Assembly (NCBI GenBank): GCA_026707185.1
Contig: JAPOXI010000014.1
Location: 1 to 9,965 of the forward strand
Direction: 5' to 3'
DNA length: 9,965 nt
Origin: Chloroflexota bacterium
Lineage (GTDB): Bacteria; Chloroflexota; UBA11872
Of this stretch, positions 1-6,676 are shown in pieces. The notes beneath the pieces were generated by a model. The model saw only the letters and a list, made by a program, of their open reading frames with translations. It made no database searches and was not told where the DNA came from. Made by a program: the position numbers and the translations under genes. The stretch's first letter is position 1. Each line of letters opens with the position of its first letter.

Positions 1-8
1 CCTGACCC

Positions 9-818
9 ATGTGGGGCGAGGTGATCGTCCTGGCGGCGGTCCAGGCGCTGACCGAATTTCTGCCGGTCAGCAGCTCGGGTCATCTGGTACTGGTTCCCGC
101 CCTGGCGGGCTGGACCGATCCGTTTCTGACGGGGCTGACGTTGTCGGTGGCACTGCACGTGGGGACGGGGTTGGCCCTGGTGATCGCGCTTTGGTCCGAC
201 TGGGTGTGGCTGGCCCGCGGCGTGGTGGGCAAGGGGCCTTCCGTCCAATTGGCCCGCCGGCTGCTGGCGGCGCTGGTGGGATCGACGCTGCTTATCGGCC
301 TGATCGCGCTGCCGCTGCGCGACTGGCTGACGACGCTGCGTGACCCGACGCTGGCAGCGGTGCTGCTCATCGTCTTTGGGCTGGGCCTGGCGGCGGCGGA
401 CCGGTTTGGAACGAGCCGCCACGACCTCGCGTCAACACCATTCGCATTCTGGGTTGCGATTGGACTGTCGCAATTCGCGGCGCTGGTTCCCGGGGTTTCG
501 CGGGCGGGCATCACGATGACGGTGGCGCGAGGCCTGGGTGTGGAGCGCCAGGCTGCCGCCAGGTTTTCGCTGTTCCTGCTGGCGCCGGCGGTGGTTGGAG
601 CGGGGCTGGTTCAGTTCGTGGACCTGGCGATCGGCGGCAAGCCGATCGGCGACATCCCGCTGCTGATCGGGGCGACGCTGGTCGCGGCTGTCGTGGGGGC
701 GGCGGCCGTGCGGTGGCTGCTGAGCTTCGTCGCCCGTCACAGTCTGGCGGCGTTTGCCTTCTATCGCGTGGCTGCGGGCACCCTGGCGCTGATCCTGTTG
801 CTGACGCTGCGCGCCTGA
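9..818 (+). CDS. uppP: Undecaprenyl-diphosphatase (UppP/BacA family)
   Basis: Integral membrane phosphatase that converts undecaprenyl diphosphate to undecaprenyl phosphate, recycling the lipid carrier for peptidoglycan and other surface glycans. The 269 residues match the usual family length (about 260-275). Family motif 1 is visible as Q12-A-L-T-E16 followed by FLPVSSSGHL (residues 17-26, H25), fitting the (E/Q)xxxE consensus with Q in the first place. Motif 2 is PGVSRAG (161-167, R165), with Ala where many members have Ser (SRSG). About six to eight hydrophobic segments cover residues 5-33, 40-62, 85-102, 112-130, 146-170, 186-207, 213-234 and 246-267. An in-frame TGA at 3-5 lies just before the ATG, so this is the earliest possible start; its ribosome binding site is too close to the window edge to judge. 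It is followed after about 58 bases by argC, with a possible promoter between, so it is probably not functionally tied to the arginine genes. Confidence 0.95.
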   Translation: MWGEVIVLAAVQALTEFLPVSSSGHLVLVPALAGWTDPFLTGLTLSVALHVGTGLALVIALWSDWVWLARGVVGKGPSVQLARRLLAALVGSTLLIGLIALPLRDWLTTLRDPTLAAVLLIVFGLGLAAADRFGTSRHDLASTPFAFWVAIGLSQFAALVPGVSRAGITMTVARGLGVERQAAARFSLFLLAPAVVGAGLVQFVDLAIGGKPIGDIPLLIGATLVAAVVGAAAVRWLLSFVARHSLAAFAFYRVAAGTLALILLLTLRA

Positions 819-834
819 AAAACCTGCGGCGCAG
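807..834 (+). other. Inverted repeat spanning the uppP stop codon
   Basis: CTGCGC (807-812) is the exact reverse complement of GCGCAG (829-834), with a 16-base loop holding the uppP TGA (816-818) and a run of five A. No T-run follows the right arm, so this is not a standard intrinsic terminator. A six-base match in GC-rich DNA may be chance. Confidence 0.25.
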
Positions 835-848
835 ACGTCCACCGTCCA

Positions 849-854
849 TATAAT
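849..854 (+). promoter_or_regulatory. Candidate -10 element upstream of argC
   Basis: A perfect TATAAT lies in the uppP-argC gap, in the context CGTCCATATAATC (843-855). A transcript would start near 860-862, leaving a leader of about 16 bases before the argC ATG at 877. I find no TTGACA-like -35 box at 15-19 bases upstream. The hexamer is unexpected by chance in such GC-rich DNA, and nearly the same 13 bases recur upstream of argD. Confidence 0.5.
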
Positions 855-867
855 CGCCCCTCAGAGC

Positions 868-874
868 GAGGTGA
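868..874 (+). promoter_or_regulatory. Ribosome binding site that sets the argC start
   Basis: GAGGTGA matches the anti-Shine-Dalgarno complement over seven bases, and its GAGG core ends five bases before the ATG at 877. The alternative in-frame GTG at 871 lies inside this site, so the site favours ATG 877 as the argC start. Confidence 0.7.
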
Positions 875-876
875 CC

Positions 877-1908
877 ATGCGCATAGGGATTCTCAACGCG
901 ACCGGGTATTCCGGCGGCGAACTGGTTCGGTACCTGGCCGTCCACCCGGAGTTCGAAATCGTCGGCGCCACCGCCCGCAGCCAGGCCGGACGCCGTCTGC
1001 ACGAGGTGTTTCCGTGGGTGCGCGCCAGCGGCCGCGCCGCCTACGCCGACCTGGAGCTGACGCCCGAGTTGAACGGCAGCGCCGATCTGGTCATCTCGTG
1101 CTTGCCGCACAAGGCGTCGGCGGCGCAGTTGGCACCGTTCCTGGACGACGGCGTGCGCTGCATCGACGTGAGTTCCGATTTCAGGCTGCGCAATCCGGCG
1201 GACTACCTGCGCTGGCACGGCGTGGAGCACGCGGCGCCCGAGTGGATCGACTCTGGCGTGTACGGGCTGACGGAGTGGCATCGCGCCCAGATTCGGGAGA
1301 CCCAGCTGGTTGCCAATCCAGGCTGTCACGCCATCACGGCGGCGCTGGCGCTGGCTCCGGCGGCGAGCGCCGGACTGCTCGCGGGCCACGTGATGGTGGA
1401 CTCGAAGACCGGCGTTTCGGGGGCGGGGCGTTCGGCGTCGGCCGCGTATGGCTTCTCCGAGATCAATGAGGATTCGTCGGCCTATCGGGTGGCCGACCAC
1501 TACCAGAGTCCGGAGATCGCGCAGGAGTTGAGCGACATCGGCGGCTCGCCGATCGAAGTGACGTTCGCCCCGCACCTGGTACCCATGACGCGCGGCATTC
1601 TGATCACGGCATACGGGGCGCTGCGTGCCGATGTCGCCCCGTCGCAGGTCGAGCAGGCCTACCGCGACGCCTACGAGGACGAGCCGTTCGTACACCTGGC
1701 GGGCGCACCGCCGCACACCAAGTGGACGTCCGGCGGCAACCATGCCTTCGTTCATTGGACCGTCGATGAGTCGACCCAGACGCTCGTGGCGATGGCGGCG
1801 ATCGACAACCTGGGCAGGGGCGCGGCCGGCAGTGCGGTCCAGAACGCGAACGTCATGGCGGGAATTGACGAGCAGGTCGGCCTGGCGATTCCGCCGAGTC
1901 ACCCGTAA
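877..1908 (+). CDS. argC: N-acetyl-gamma-glutamyl-phosphate reductase
   Basis: Third step of arginine synthesis: NADPH-dependent reduction of N-acetylglutamyl 5-phosphate to the semialdehyde, in the cytoplasm. From ATG 877 the protein has 343 residues, the normal length. The N-terminal dinucleotide-binding loop is NATGYSGGEL (7-16), with Asn where Gly is usual. The catalytic Cys is C150 in NPGCHAIT (canonical NPGCYPT). DSKTGVSGAGR (175-185), PHLVPMTRGI (232-241) and NLGRGAAGSAVQN (311-323) are all family motifs. The usual HRHxPEI is here HYQSPEI (208-214): the first His, Pro and Glu remain but Arg and the second His are replaced. The start is chosen by the strong ribosome binding site at 868-874 rather than GTG 871. 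The stop overlaps the argJ ATG by one base (TAATG), implying translational coupling. A LysY role in the LysW-dependent lysine pathway is less likely because argJ follows and no lysW is seen. Confidence 0.96.
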   Translation: MRIGILNATGYSGGELVRYLAVHPEFEIVGATARSQAGRRLHEVFPWVRASGRAAYADLELTPELNGSADLVISCLPHKASAAQLAPFLDDGVRCIDVSSDFRLRNPADYLRWHGVEHAAPEWIDSGVYGLTEWHRAQIRETQLVANPGCHAITAALALAPAASAGLLAGHVMVDSKTGVSGAGRSASAAYGFSEINEDSSAYRVADHYQSPEIAQELSDIGGSPIEVTFAPHLVPMTRGILITAYGALRADVAPSQVEQAYRDAYEDEPFVHLAGAPPHTKWTSGGNHAFVHWTVDESTQTLVAMAAIDNLGRGAAGSAVQNANVMAGIDEQVGLAIPPSHP

Positions 1909-3137
1909 TGCACGAGCCGCCCGCGGAGCTTGATGGCTTTCGGGTCGTTCCGGGCGGCACGCTGGCGCCGCGCGGATTTGTGGGCGGCGGCGTGGCCGCC
2001 GGGGTCAAGGCTTCGGGGGCGCTCGACCTGGGCGCGATCCTGAGCACGCGCACGCCCTGCCAGTCGGCGGCGACCTTTACGACCAACCGCGTGTGCGGCG
2101 CGTCGGTAACCATCAACAAGGAGCGCCTGCGCACGAAGCCGGCCCGCGGCATCGTGTTCAACAGCGGGAACTCCAACGTGTTCACCGGAGCGCGCGGACG
2201 GGCCGATGGCCTGGCGTTCATCGACGCCTTTGCCGGCCGCTTCGGCGTGCAGGCCGACGAGATCCTGGTTGCGTCGACGGGCGTAATTGGATTCCACCTG
2301 CCGATGCCAAAAATCCTGGCGGGAGTTGAGTCTCTAGAGCTGTCGTCCGACGCCGGCGAGGCAGTCGCAAGGGCCATGATGACCACCGACGTTGCGCCAA
2401 AGACGCTGGCCATTGAGATTCCGGTGTCCGGCGGCACCATTCGAATCGGCGGCGCCGCGAAGGGCGCCGGCATGGTGCATCCGAACATGGCGACGATGTT
2501 TGTCTTCATGACGACGGATGCCGAACTGGAGGGCGGCACGCTGCAGCGGCTGCTGAGCGAGACGGTGGCCGACTCCTTCAACCTGCTCAGCATCGACGGC
2601 GACCAATCGACCAGCGACACGGCCCTGCTTCTGGCCAACGGGGCAAGCGAAACCGGCTCGATCCAGGAGGGCACGCCGGACGCTGAAGCGTTTACTTGCG
2701 GATTGCAGGCGGTGTGTCGGTGGTTGGCACAGGAGATCGTGCGGGGCGGCGAGGGAGTGACGAAGGTCTTTGCCGTGACCGTGCGTGGAGCCTCGGACGA
2801 CGCCACAGCGCGGACGGCGGCGCGCGCGGTCACGACGTCATCGCTGGTAAAAACCGCGATTCACGGCGGCGACCCGAATTGGGGACGGATTGTCATGGCC
2901 CTTGGCAATAGCGGGGCAGTCTTTGATCAGGACGTCATCGACATCTGGATCGGCGCTACGCAGGTCGTTCGCGACGGGGCGCCCGCCGTATACGAGGAGG
3001 CCATGGTTGCCGAGCATTTCCGGCAGCCCGACGTCACGATCGAGGTAGCGCTGAACCAGGGCGAAGCGAGCGCGACGGCCTGGGGCGGAGACCTCTCGGC
3101 CGAGTATGTGGCGATCAACGCGGAGTACATGACCTGA
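1908..3137 (+). CDS. argJ: Bifunctional ornithine acetyltransferase / N-acetylglutamate synthase
   Basis: Transfers the acetyl group from N-acetylornithine to glutamate, giving ornithine and regenerating N-acetylglutamate (the cyclic arginine route). Members that also use acetyl-CoA make the first intermediate too; whether this one is bifunctional cannot be read from sequence. The length of 409 residues is typical. The self-cleavage and nucleophile site is visible in HPNMATM (191-197): cleavage is expected between A195 and T196, giving alpha and beta chains. STGVIGFHLPM (123-133) carries the oxyanion-hole Thr-Gly, MTTDVAPK (158-165) is a substrate-binding motif, and KTAIHGGDPNWGR and the C-terminal EYVAINAEYMT are family signatures. 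The ATG overlaps the argC stop and has no evident ribosome binding site of its own, consistent with coupling to argC translation. Confidence 0.96.
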   Translation: MHEPPAELDGFRVVPGGTLAPRGFVGGGVAAGVKASGALDLGAILSTRTPCQSAATFTTNRVCGASVTINKERLRTKPARGIVFNSGNSNVFTGARGRADGLAFIDAFAGRFGVQADEILVASTGVIGFHLPMPKILAGVESLELSSDAGEAVARAMMTTDVAPKTLAIEIPVSGGTIRIGGAAKGAGMVHPNMATMFVFMTTDAELEGGTLQRLLSETVADSFNLLSIDGDQSTSDTALLLANGASETGSIQEGTPDAEAFTCGLQAVCRWLAQEIVRGGEGVTKVFAVTVRGASDDATARTAARAVTTSSLVKTAIHGGDPNWGRIVMALGNSGAVFDQDVIDIWIGATQVVRDGAPAVYEEAMVAEHFRQPDVTIEVALNQGEASATAWGGDLSAEYVAINAEYMT

Positions 3138-3193
3138 GCGCCGGCAGTCTCGAATCCGATCACACAGCCACGCCTGATCTGACCGGCCGCTAT

Positions 3194-3961
3194 GTGGTCG
3201 TCAAGATTGGCGGGACGGCGGACATGGAGGCCGGGCGAATCGGTACCGACGTGCGTTCGCTGGTCGATGCCGGCGTCCGGGTCGTGATTGCTCATGGCGG
3301 CGGCGACGAACTGACCGCCTGGCAAGCAGCCAGGAATCGCAAGACAACCTGGCACAACGGCCTGCGCGTAACCGACGACCAGACGCGAGACGACGCCGTA
3401 CTGGTGTTTCGTGGCCTGGTGGCGCCAGCGGTTGTGGGCGCGCTGCAGCAAGCGGGAGTGTCAGCGGTGGGCATTAGTGGGCCGGATGGCGGCGTGGTGC
3501 GTGTTCGGCAGGCGTCCCCGGATCTTGGCTGGGTGGGTCACGTCCGGGCAGTGAACACGCGGATTCTCGATGACCTGACGACAGGGGGACACGTGCCGGT
3601 GGTTTCGCCGCTGGGGGTTGATGGAGACGGCGCGCTGTACAACGTGAATGGCGACGACATTGCGGGGGCGGTGGCGCGCGCGACCCAGGCCGCGGCTCTG
3701 GTGTTCTTGACCGACGTGGACGGGGTAAAGGGCGGCGACGGCGACGTTCTCCCGCAGCTGGACCCGGATGGCGCGGAGCGCCTGATCCAGGATGAGGTTA
3801 TTGCCGGCGGAATGGTTCCAAAGGTCCGGTCCGCCGTGGCCTTGCTCGACGACGTGGGCCGGGTCTGCATTGCCAACGGTTCGCGCCGCCATGCCTTGCG
3901 GCGCGCCCTGGACCCGGCGGGCGGTGGTACACAGGTGAGGGCCGAGGCCGCGTCCCTATAA
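3194..3961 (+). CDS. argB: Acetylglutamate kinase (short form)
   Basis: Phosphorylates N-acetylglutamate with ATP, the second step of arginine synthesis (amino acid kinase fold, cytoplasmic). From GTG 3194 the protein has 255 residues, at the short end of the family. Visible motifs are KIGG (4-7, catalytic Lys4), HGGG (34-37), GLRVT (56-60), AVGISGPDG (91-99), YNVNGDD (149-155, Asn150 and Asp154 equivalent to catalytic-site residues), FLTDVDGV (171-178) and GGMVPKVRSAV (205-215, Lys210). The VNK motif that usually follows the leucine-rich segment is absent (GLVAPAVV, 74-81). There is no long N-terminal helix of the kind arginine-inhibited hexameric enzymes carry, so it may be insensitive to arginine (inference). 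The start is uncertain: the frame stays open back across the whole gap to argJ but offers only CTG, with no ATG, GTG or TTG, and no ribosome binding site precedes GTG 3194. The stop TAA lies inside a TATAAT. Confidence 0.92.
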   Translation: MVVKIGGTADMEAGRIGTDVRSLVDAGVRVVIAHGGGDELTAWQAARNRKTTWHNGLRVTDDQTRDDAVLVFRGLVAPAVVGALQQAGVSAVGISGPDGGVVRVRQASPDLGWVGHVRAVNTRILDDLTTGGHVPVVSPLGVDGDGALYNVNGDDIAGAVARATQAAALVFLTDVDGVKGGDGDVLPQLDPDGAERLIQDEVIAGGMVPKVRSAVALLDDVGRVCIANGSRRHALRRALDPAGGGTQVRAEAASL

Positions 3962-3962
3962 T
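3957..3962 (+). promoter_or_regulatory. Candidate -10 element upstream of argD, overlapping the argB stop
   Basis: A perfect TATAAT whose TAA (3959-3961) is also the argB stop codon, in the context CGTCCCTATAATC (3951-3963). This differs at one base from the 13-base context upstream of argC. Transcription would begin near 3968-3970, giving a leader of about 45 bases that opens with the hairpin at 3971-3988. I see no convincing -35 box. Confidence 0.45.
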
Positions 3963-3970
3963 CCGAGTCG

Positions 3971-3988
3971 GAACGGCGACTGCCGTTC
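3971..3988 (+). other. Hairpin in the presumed argD leader
   Basis: GAACGGC (3971-3977) and GCCGTTC (3982-3988) are perfect complements around a four-base GACT loop. Two more pairs (T3968-A90 and C69-G89 of the same block) form if G3970 bulges. No T-run follows, so it is an unlikely terminator. If the TATAAT at 3957 is used, the hairpin sits at the extreme 5' end of the argD mRNA and leaves the GAGG at 3999-4002 free; a 5'-stabilising role is inference. Confidence 0.45.
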
Positions 3989-4013
3989 GACCCCTCCCGA
4001 GGCTGAACGACGC

Positions 4014-5192
4014 ATGGGCTGGCAAGAGCTGGAAGCGCGCTATTACCACCAGGCGTTTCGCCGCTTTCCGGTGACGCTGGTGCGCGGTGAGGGGTCGCGC
4101 CTGTGGGACGACGAGGGCAATTCGTACCTGGACTTCACCGCCGGCATTGCCGTCACCACGCTGGGACACGGCGATTCCGAGTTGTGCGACGCGGTGGCGG
4201 ACCAGGTGCGGTCGCTGGCGCACATTTCCAACCTGTTCTACACGACGCCCCAACTGGAAGTGGCGCAGCTCCTGGTCGACAACTCGGCGCTGGACCGCGT
4301 CTTCTTCGTCAACAGCGGTGCTGAAGCCAGCGAAACCTGCCTGAAGATCGCCCGCAAGTGGGGGCGGACGCAGCGTGACGGCGCCCACGAAGTCATCACG
4401 GCGGAGCATGGATTCCACGGCCGCACGATCGCCACCACGGCCGCCACCGGCACACCGGCCTACCAAGAGCCGTTCGCGCCCATGCCCTCCGGATTCACGC
4501 ACGTGCCGCTGAACGACCTGGATGCCGTCGACGACTCGATTTCGTCGACGACCGCGGCGGTCATGGTTGAACTGGTCCAGGGCGAGAGCGGCGTGCGCAT
4601 GGCGGACGTGGACTACGTGCAAGGCCTGCGCCGGGTGTGCGACGAGCACGGCGTGCTGCTGATCTTCGACGAGGTGCAAACCGGCATCGGACGCACCGGC
4701 CGCCTGTTTGGCTACGAGAACTTTGACGTCACGCCCGACCTCATCGGGCTGGCCAAGGGACTCGGCGGCGGGTTGCCGATTGGTGCTGTGCTGAGCAGCG
4801 AGGCCGCGAGTGTGCTCGCGCCAGGCGAGCACGGGTCTACATTCGGAGGCAGTCCGGTTGCGTGTGCCGCGGCCCGGGTCGTGCTGGACCGCGTGATGGC
4901 TCCCGGGTTCCTGGATGACGTGCAGGCAAAGGGCCAACACGTGCAAGCGCGTTTGCGAGACAGCGCCGAGCACGGCGACCGGATTACCGACGTACGCGGC
5001 CTGGGGCTGATGATCGGCTTCGACCTGGAATCCGAGGACGTGGCGACCGAGGTGGTGGAGAAGGCTCGCAGTAACGGCTTGCTGCTCATCAAGGCCGGAC
5101 CGGCCACGATCCGCATCGTGCCGCCGCTTACGATCACTGTTGATGAACTCGACGAAGGGCTGGATGCACTCGACGCCGCACGGGGCGCCTGA
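4014..5192 (+). CDS. argD: Acetylornithine aminotransferase
   Basis: PLP-dependent class III aminotransferase converting N-acetylglutamate semialdehyde to N-acetylornithine with glutamate as amino donor. The 392 residues are the usual ArgD length. Motifs in order: FTAGIAVTTLGHG (41-53), FFVNSGAEASE (97-107, PLP phosphate binding), FHGRT (134-138), MVELVQGESG (184-193), LIFDEVQTGIGRTG (216-229, Asp219 binds the pyridine nitrogen), LAKGLGGGLPIGA (246-258, Lys248 the expected PLP Schiff-base Lys) and HGSTFGGSPVACAAA (273-287). The ATG has a GAGG 11 bases upstream, a weak spacing. The family also includes succinyldiaminopimelate, succinylornithine and ornithine aminotransferases, but the position between argB and argH favours ArgD. 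It may also serve lysine synthesis, as E. coli ArgD does (inference). It could be expressed from its own promoter at 3957. Confidence 0.94.
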   Translation: MGWQELEARYYHQAFRRFPVTLVRGEGSRLWDDEGNSYLDFTAGIAVTTLGHGDSELCDAVADQVRSLAHISNLFYTTPQLEVAQLLVDNSALDRVFFVNSGAEASETCLKIARKWGRTQRDGAHEVITAEHGFHGRTIATTAATGTPAYQEPFAPMPSGFTHVPLNDLDAVDDSISSTTAAVMVELVQGESGVRMADVDYVQGLRRVCDEHGVLLIFDEVQTGIGRTGRLFGYENFDVTPDLIGLAKGLGGGLPIGAVLSSEAASVLAPGEHGSTFGGSPVACAAARVVLDRVMAPGFLDDVQAKGQHVQARLRDSAEHGDRITDVRGLGLMIGFDLESEDVATEVVEKARSNGLLLIKAGPATIRIVPPLTITVDELDEGLDALDAARGA

Positions 5193-5211
5193 CGAGGTCA
5201 CGTCGCCCCGT
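5180..5211 (+). terminator. Nested hairpin spanning the argD stop codon
   Basis: The outer arms ACGGGGCG (5180-5187) and CGCCCCGT (5204-5211) pair perfectly over eight bases. Inside them TGAC (5190-5193) pairs with GTCA (5197-5200) around GAG. The argD TGA (5190-5192) is in the inner stem. The element should be very stable as RNA, but no T-run follows and argH starts 21 bases further on. It may therefore stabilise the upstream message, attenuate or be processed rather than terminate fully. The role is inferred. Confidence 0.4.
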
Positions 5212-5232
5212 CGGCCGAGATAGCCCGCGCCT

Positions 5233-6672
5233 ATGTGGGGTGGACGGTTCGACAAACCGCCGGCGGATGTCGCGCGAGCCTTTACGCGCTCGTATCCGGT
5301 CGATCGGCGCATGTACCGCGAGGACATCGTGGCCAGCCGCGCCCACGCCGCGATGCTGGGTCGGCAGGCGATCATTCCAAGCAGCAGCTCGGAGGCGCTG
5401 ACGTCGGCGCTTGACAATCTGCTGGTGGAACTTGATCGGACTGGCGGCCCACCTGCGACCGCTGACGATGAGGACATTCACAGCTACGTCGAACGTGAGC
5501 TAACAGCGCGACTCGGCGATGACGGCCGCAGGCTGCACGTGGCCCGAAGCCGAAACGACCAGGTTGCGACGGATTTCAGGCTTTACTGCAAGGGCTTCTG
5601 CTTGCGACTTGTAACCGCGGTGCTTGACCTCCTGGGCGTGCTGATTCAGCGGGCCGACCAGGAGGCGACCACTATCGCGCCGGGGTTCACGCATCTACAG
5701 GTCGCCCAGCCGGTCACGCTGGGACACTACTTTCTGGGGCTGGCCGAGATGCATCGGCGAGACGTGGACAACATCCTGTATGCCTACACCGTGGCCGACG
5801 TATGTCCGCTGGGCGCCGGAGCTCTGGCTGGCGTGGCGTTCGATATCGATCGTGAGTTCGTTGCGTCGGAGCTGTGCTTCAGCCAGGTGGCGCGCAACAG
5901 CCTGGATGCGGTGTCCGACCGAGATTTCGTGAGCGCGGTGCTAAATGCCTGCGTGGCACTCACCGGTCACTTGTCGCGCTGGGCAGAAGACCTGGTGATT
6001 TGGGCGTCACCCGGGTTTGGGATGGTGCGGTTCGACGACGCGTTCGCGACGGGCAGCAGCATGCTGCCTCAGAAGCTCAATCCGGACGTGGCGGAATTAA
6101 CGCGCGCAAAGTCCGGCGCGGTGGCGGGCGCGGCTGTCGGATGGCAAGCGACGCTCAAAGGGGTGCCGCTGAGCTACGCCCTGGACATGCAGGAGGACAA
6201 GCGCGCCGTTTTCAGAGTCGAGGACGACGTGCTCGCGTCGCTGCAGGCGCTCACAGGTGCCCTTGGAACACTGACGGTGAACCGGGAGCGCATGGCAGCG
6301 GTGGCCGGTATGGGGCATTCCACCGCCGTTGAGATTGCCGACTTTCTGACCGCGCGTGGCGTCCCGTTTCGCGACGCGCATGCGGCCGTGGGCTCGCTGG
6401 TTCGGCGAGCCGAAGACCGGGGGATCGAGTTGGCCGACCTGGACGACGCCGACTTCGTGGAGGCCGACGAGCGGCTAATTGGGGACGTGCGGAGCAGATT
6501 AGAGCTTCGGCGCGCGGTCGAGCGCCGGATGTCGCTTGGCGGAACCGCGCCTGCCCGAGTGCGTGAGGAGGCCGCGCGCGCACAGCGCTGGTTGCACTGG
6601 CAGCGAGATCACGTTCAAGACTTGATCAGTCGAGGCCTACCGCCCACCCTGCAGCCGGCACGCGCTCCGTGA
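5233..6672 (+). CDS. argH: Argininosuccinate lyase
   Basis: Last step of arginine synthesis: splits argininosuccinate into arginine and fumarate (fumarase/aspartase superfamily, tetrameric, cytoplasmic). The 479 residues are slightly above the usual 455-470. Motifs: WGGRF (2-6, family N-terminus), RSRNDQVATD (105-114), GFTHLQVAQPVT (151-162, His154 in the catalytic pocket), SRWAEDLVIWAS (248-259), GSSMLPQKLNPD (274-285, catalytic Ser in the flexible loop), LDMQEDK (317-323), PFRDAH (378-383) and SLGGTAP (434-440). The signature loop is unusual, with Leu for the usual Met before PQK and Leu for the second Lys of KKN, although Ser, Lys281 and Asn283 are kept. An in-frame TAG at 5221-5223 rules out an earlier start, so ATG 5233 is well fixed. 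The ribosome binding site is poor (GAGA at 5217-5220). Confidence 0.96.
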   Translation: MWGGRFDKPPADVARAFTRSYPVDRRMYREDIVASRAHAAMLGRQAIIPSSSSEALTSALDNLLVELDRTGGPPATADDEDIHSYVERELTARLGDDGRRLHVARSRNDQVATDFRLYCKGFCLRLVTAVLDLLGVLIQRADQEATTIAPGFTHLQVAQPVTLGHYFLGLAEMHRRDVDNILYAYTVADVCPLGAGALAGVAFDIDREFVASELCFSQVARNSLDAVSDRDFVSAVLNACVALTGHLSRWAEDLVIWASPGFGMVRFDDAFATGSSMLPQKLNPDVAELTRAKSGAVAGAAVGWQATLKGVPLSYALDMQEDKRAVFRVEDDVLASLQALTGALGTLTVNRERMAAVAGMGHSTAVEIADFLTARGVPFRDAHAAVGSLVRRAEDRGIELADLDDADFVEADERLIGDVRSRLELRRAVERRMSLGGTAPARVREEAARAQRWLHWQRDHVQDLISRGLPPTLQPARAP

Positions 6673-6676
6673 CGGC
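6654..6676 (+). other. Hairpin spanning the argH stop codon
   Basis: GCCG (6654-6657) pairs with CGGC (6673-6676). After a G/A mismatch, CACG (6659-6662) pairs with CGTG (6668-6671) around a CGCTC loop. The argH TGA (6670-6672) is partly in the inner right arm. No T-run follows. It would also cover the GTG of the small reading frame at 6669. Confidence 0.3.

Noticed and set aside
871..876. GTG 871 as the argC start
   Set aside because: It lies within the strong ribosome binding site GAGGTGA that serves ATG 877.
511..1902. 463-residue open frame on the minus strand opposite uppP and argC
   Set aside because: It is opposite strongly conserved argC codons, rich in Arg, Ala, Gly and Pro, with no recognisable motif. 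Long antisense frames are expected from the codon bias of high-GC genes.
1853..2833. 326-residue minus-strand frame opposite argJ
   Set aside because: Shadow of argJ, which is certain from its motifs; Ser/Pro/Ala-rich with no family likeness.
3095..3104. Ten-base perfect palindrome CTCGGCCGAG near the end of argJ
   Set aside because: It lies within conserved coding sequence and is explained by GC-rich codons; no second copy seen.
3158..3179. GATCA...TGATC inverted repeat between argJ and argB
   Set aside because: Five-base arms with a 12-base loop, in a region that may be coding; too weak to call a feature.
877..3961. LysW-dependent lysine or arginine pathway (ArgC as LysY, ArgB as LysZ)
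   Set aside because: No small LysW-like gene with a C-terminal EDWGE tail and no LysX or LysK in view; argJ indicates the acetylated cyclic arginine route.
9..5240. uppP and argH both begin ATGTGGGG
   Set aside because: The shared bases encode unrelated conserved starts (MWGE and MWGG) and the match ends immediately; coincidence.
3798..5477. 559-residue open frame on the minus strand opposite argB, argD and argH
   Set aside because: It crosses three well-supported genes and both intergenic gaps, with low-complexity Arg/His/Pro-rich composition; a GC-bias shadow.
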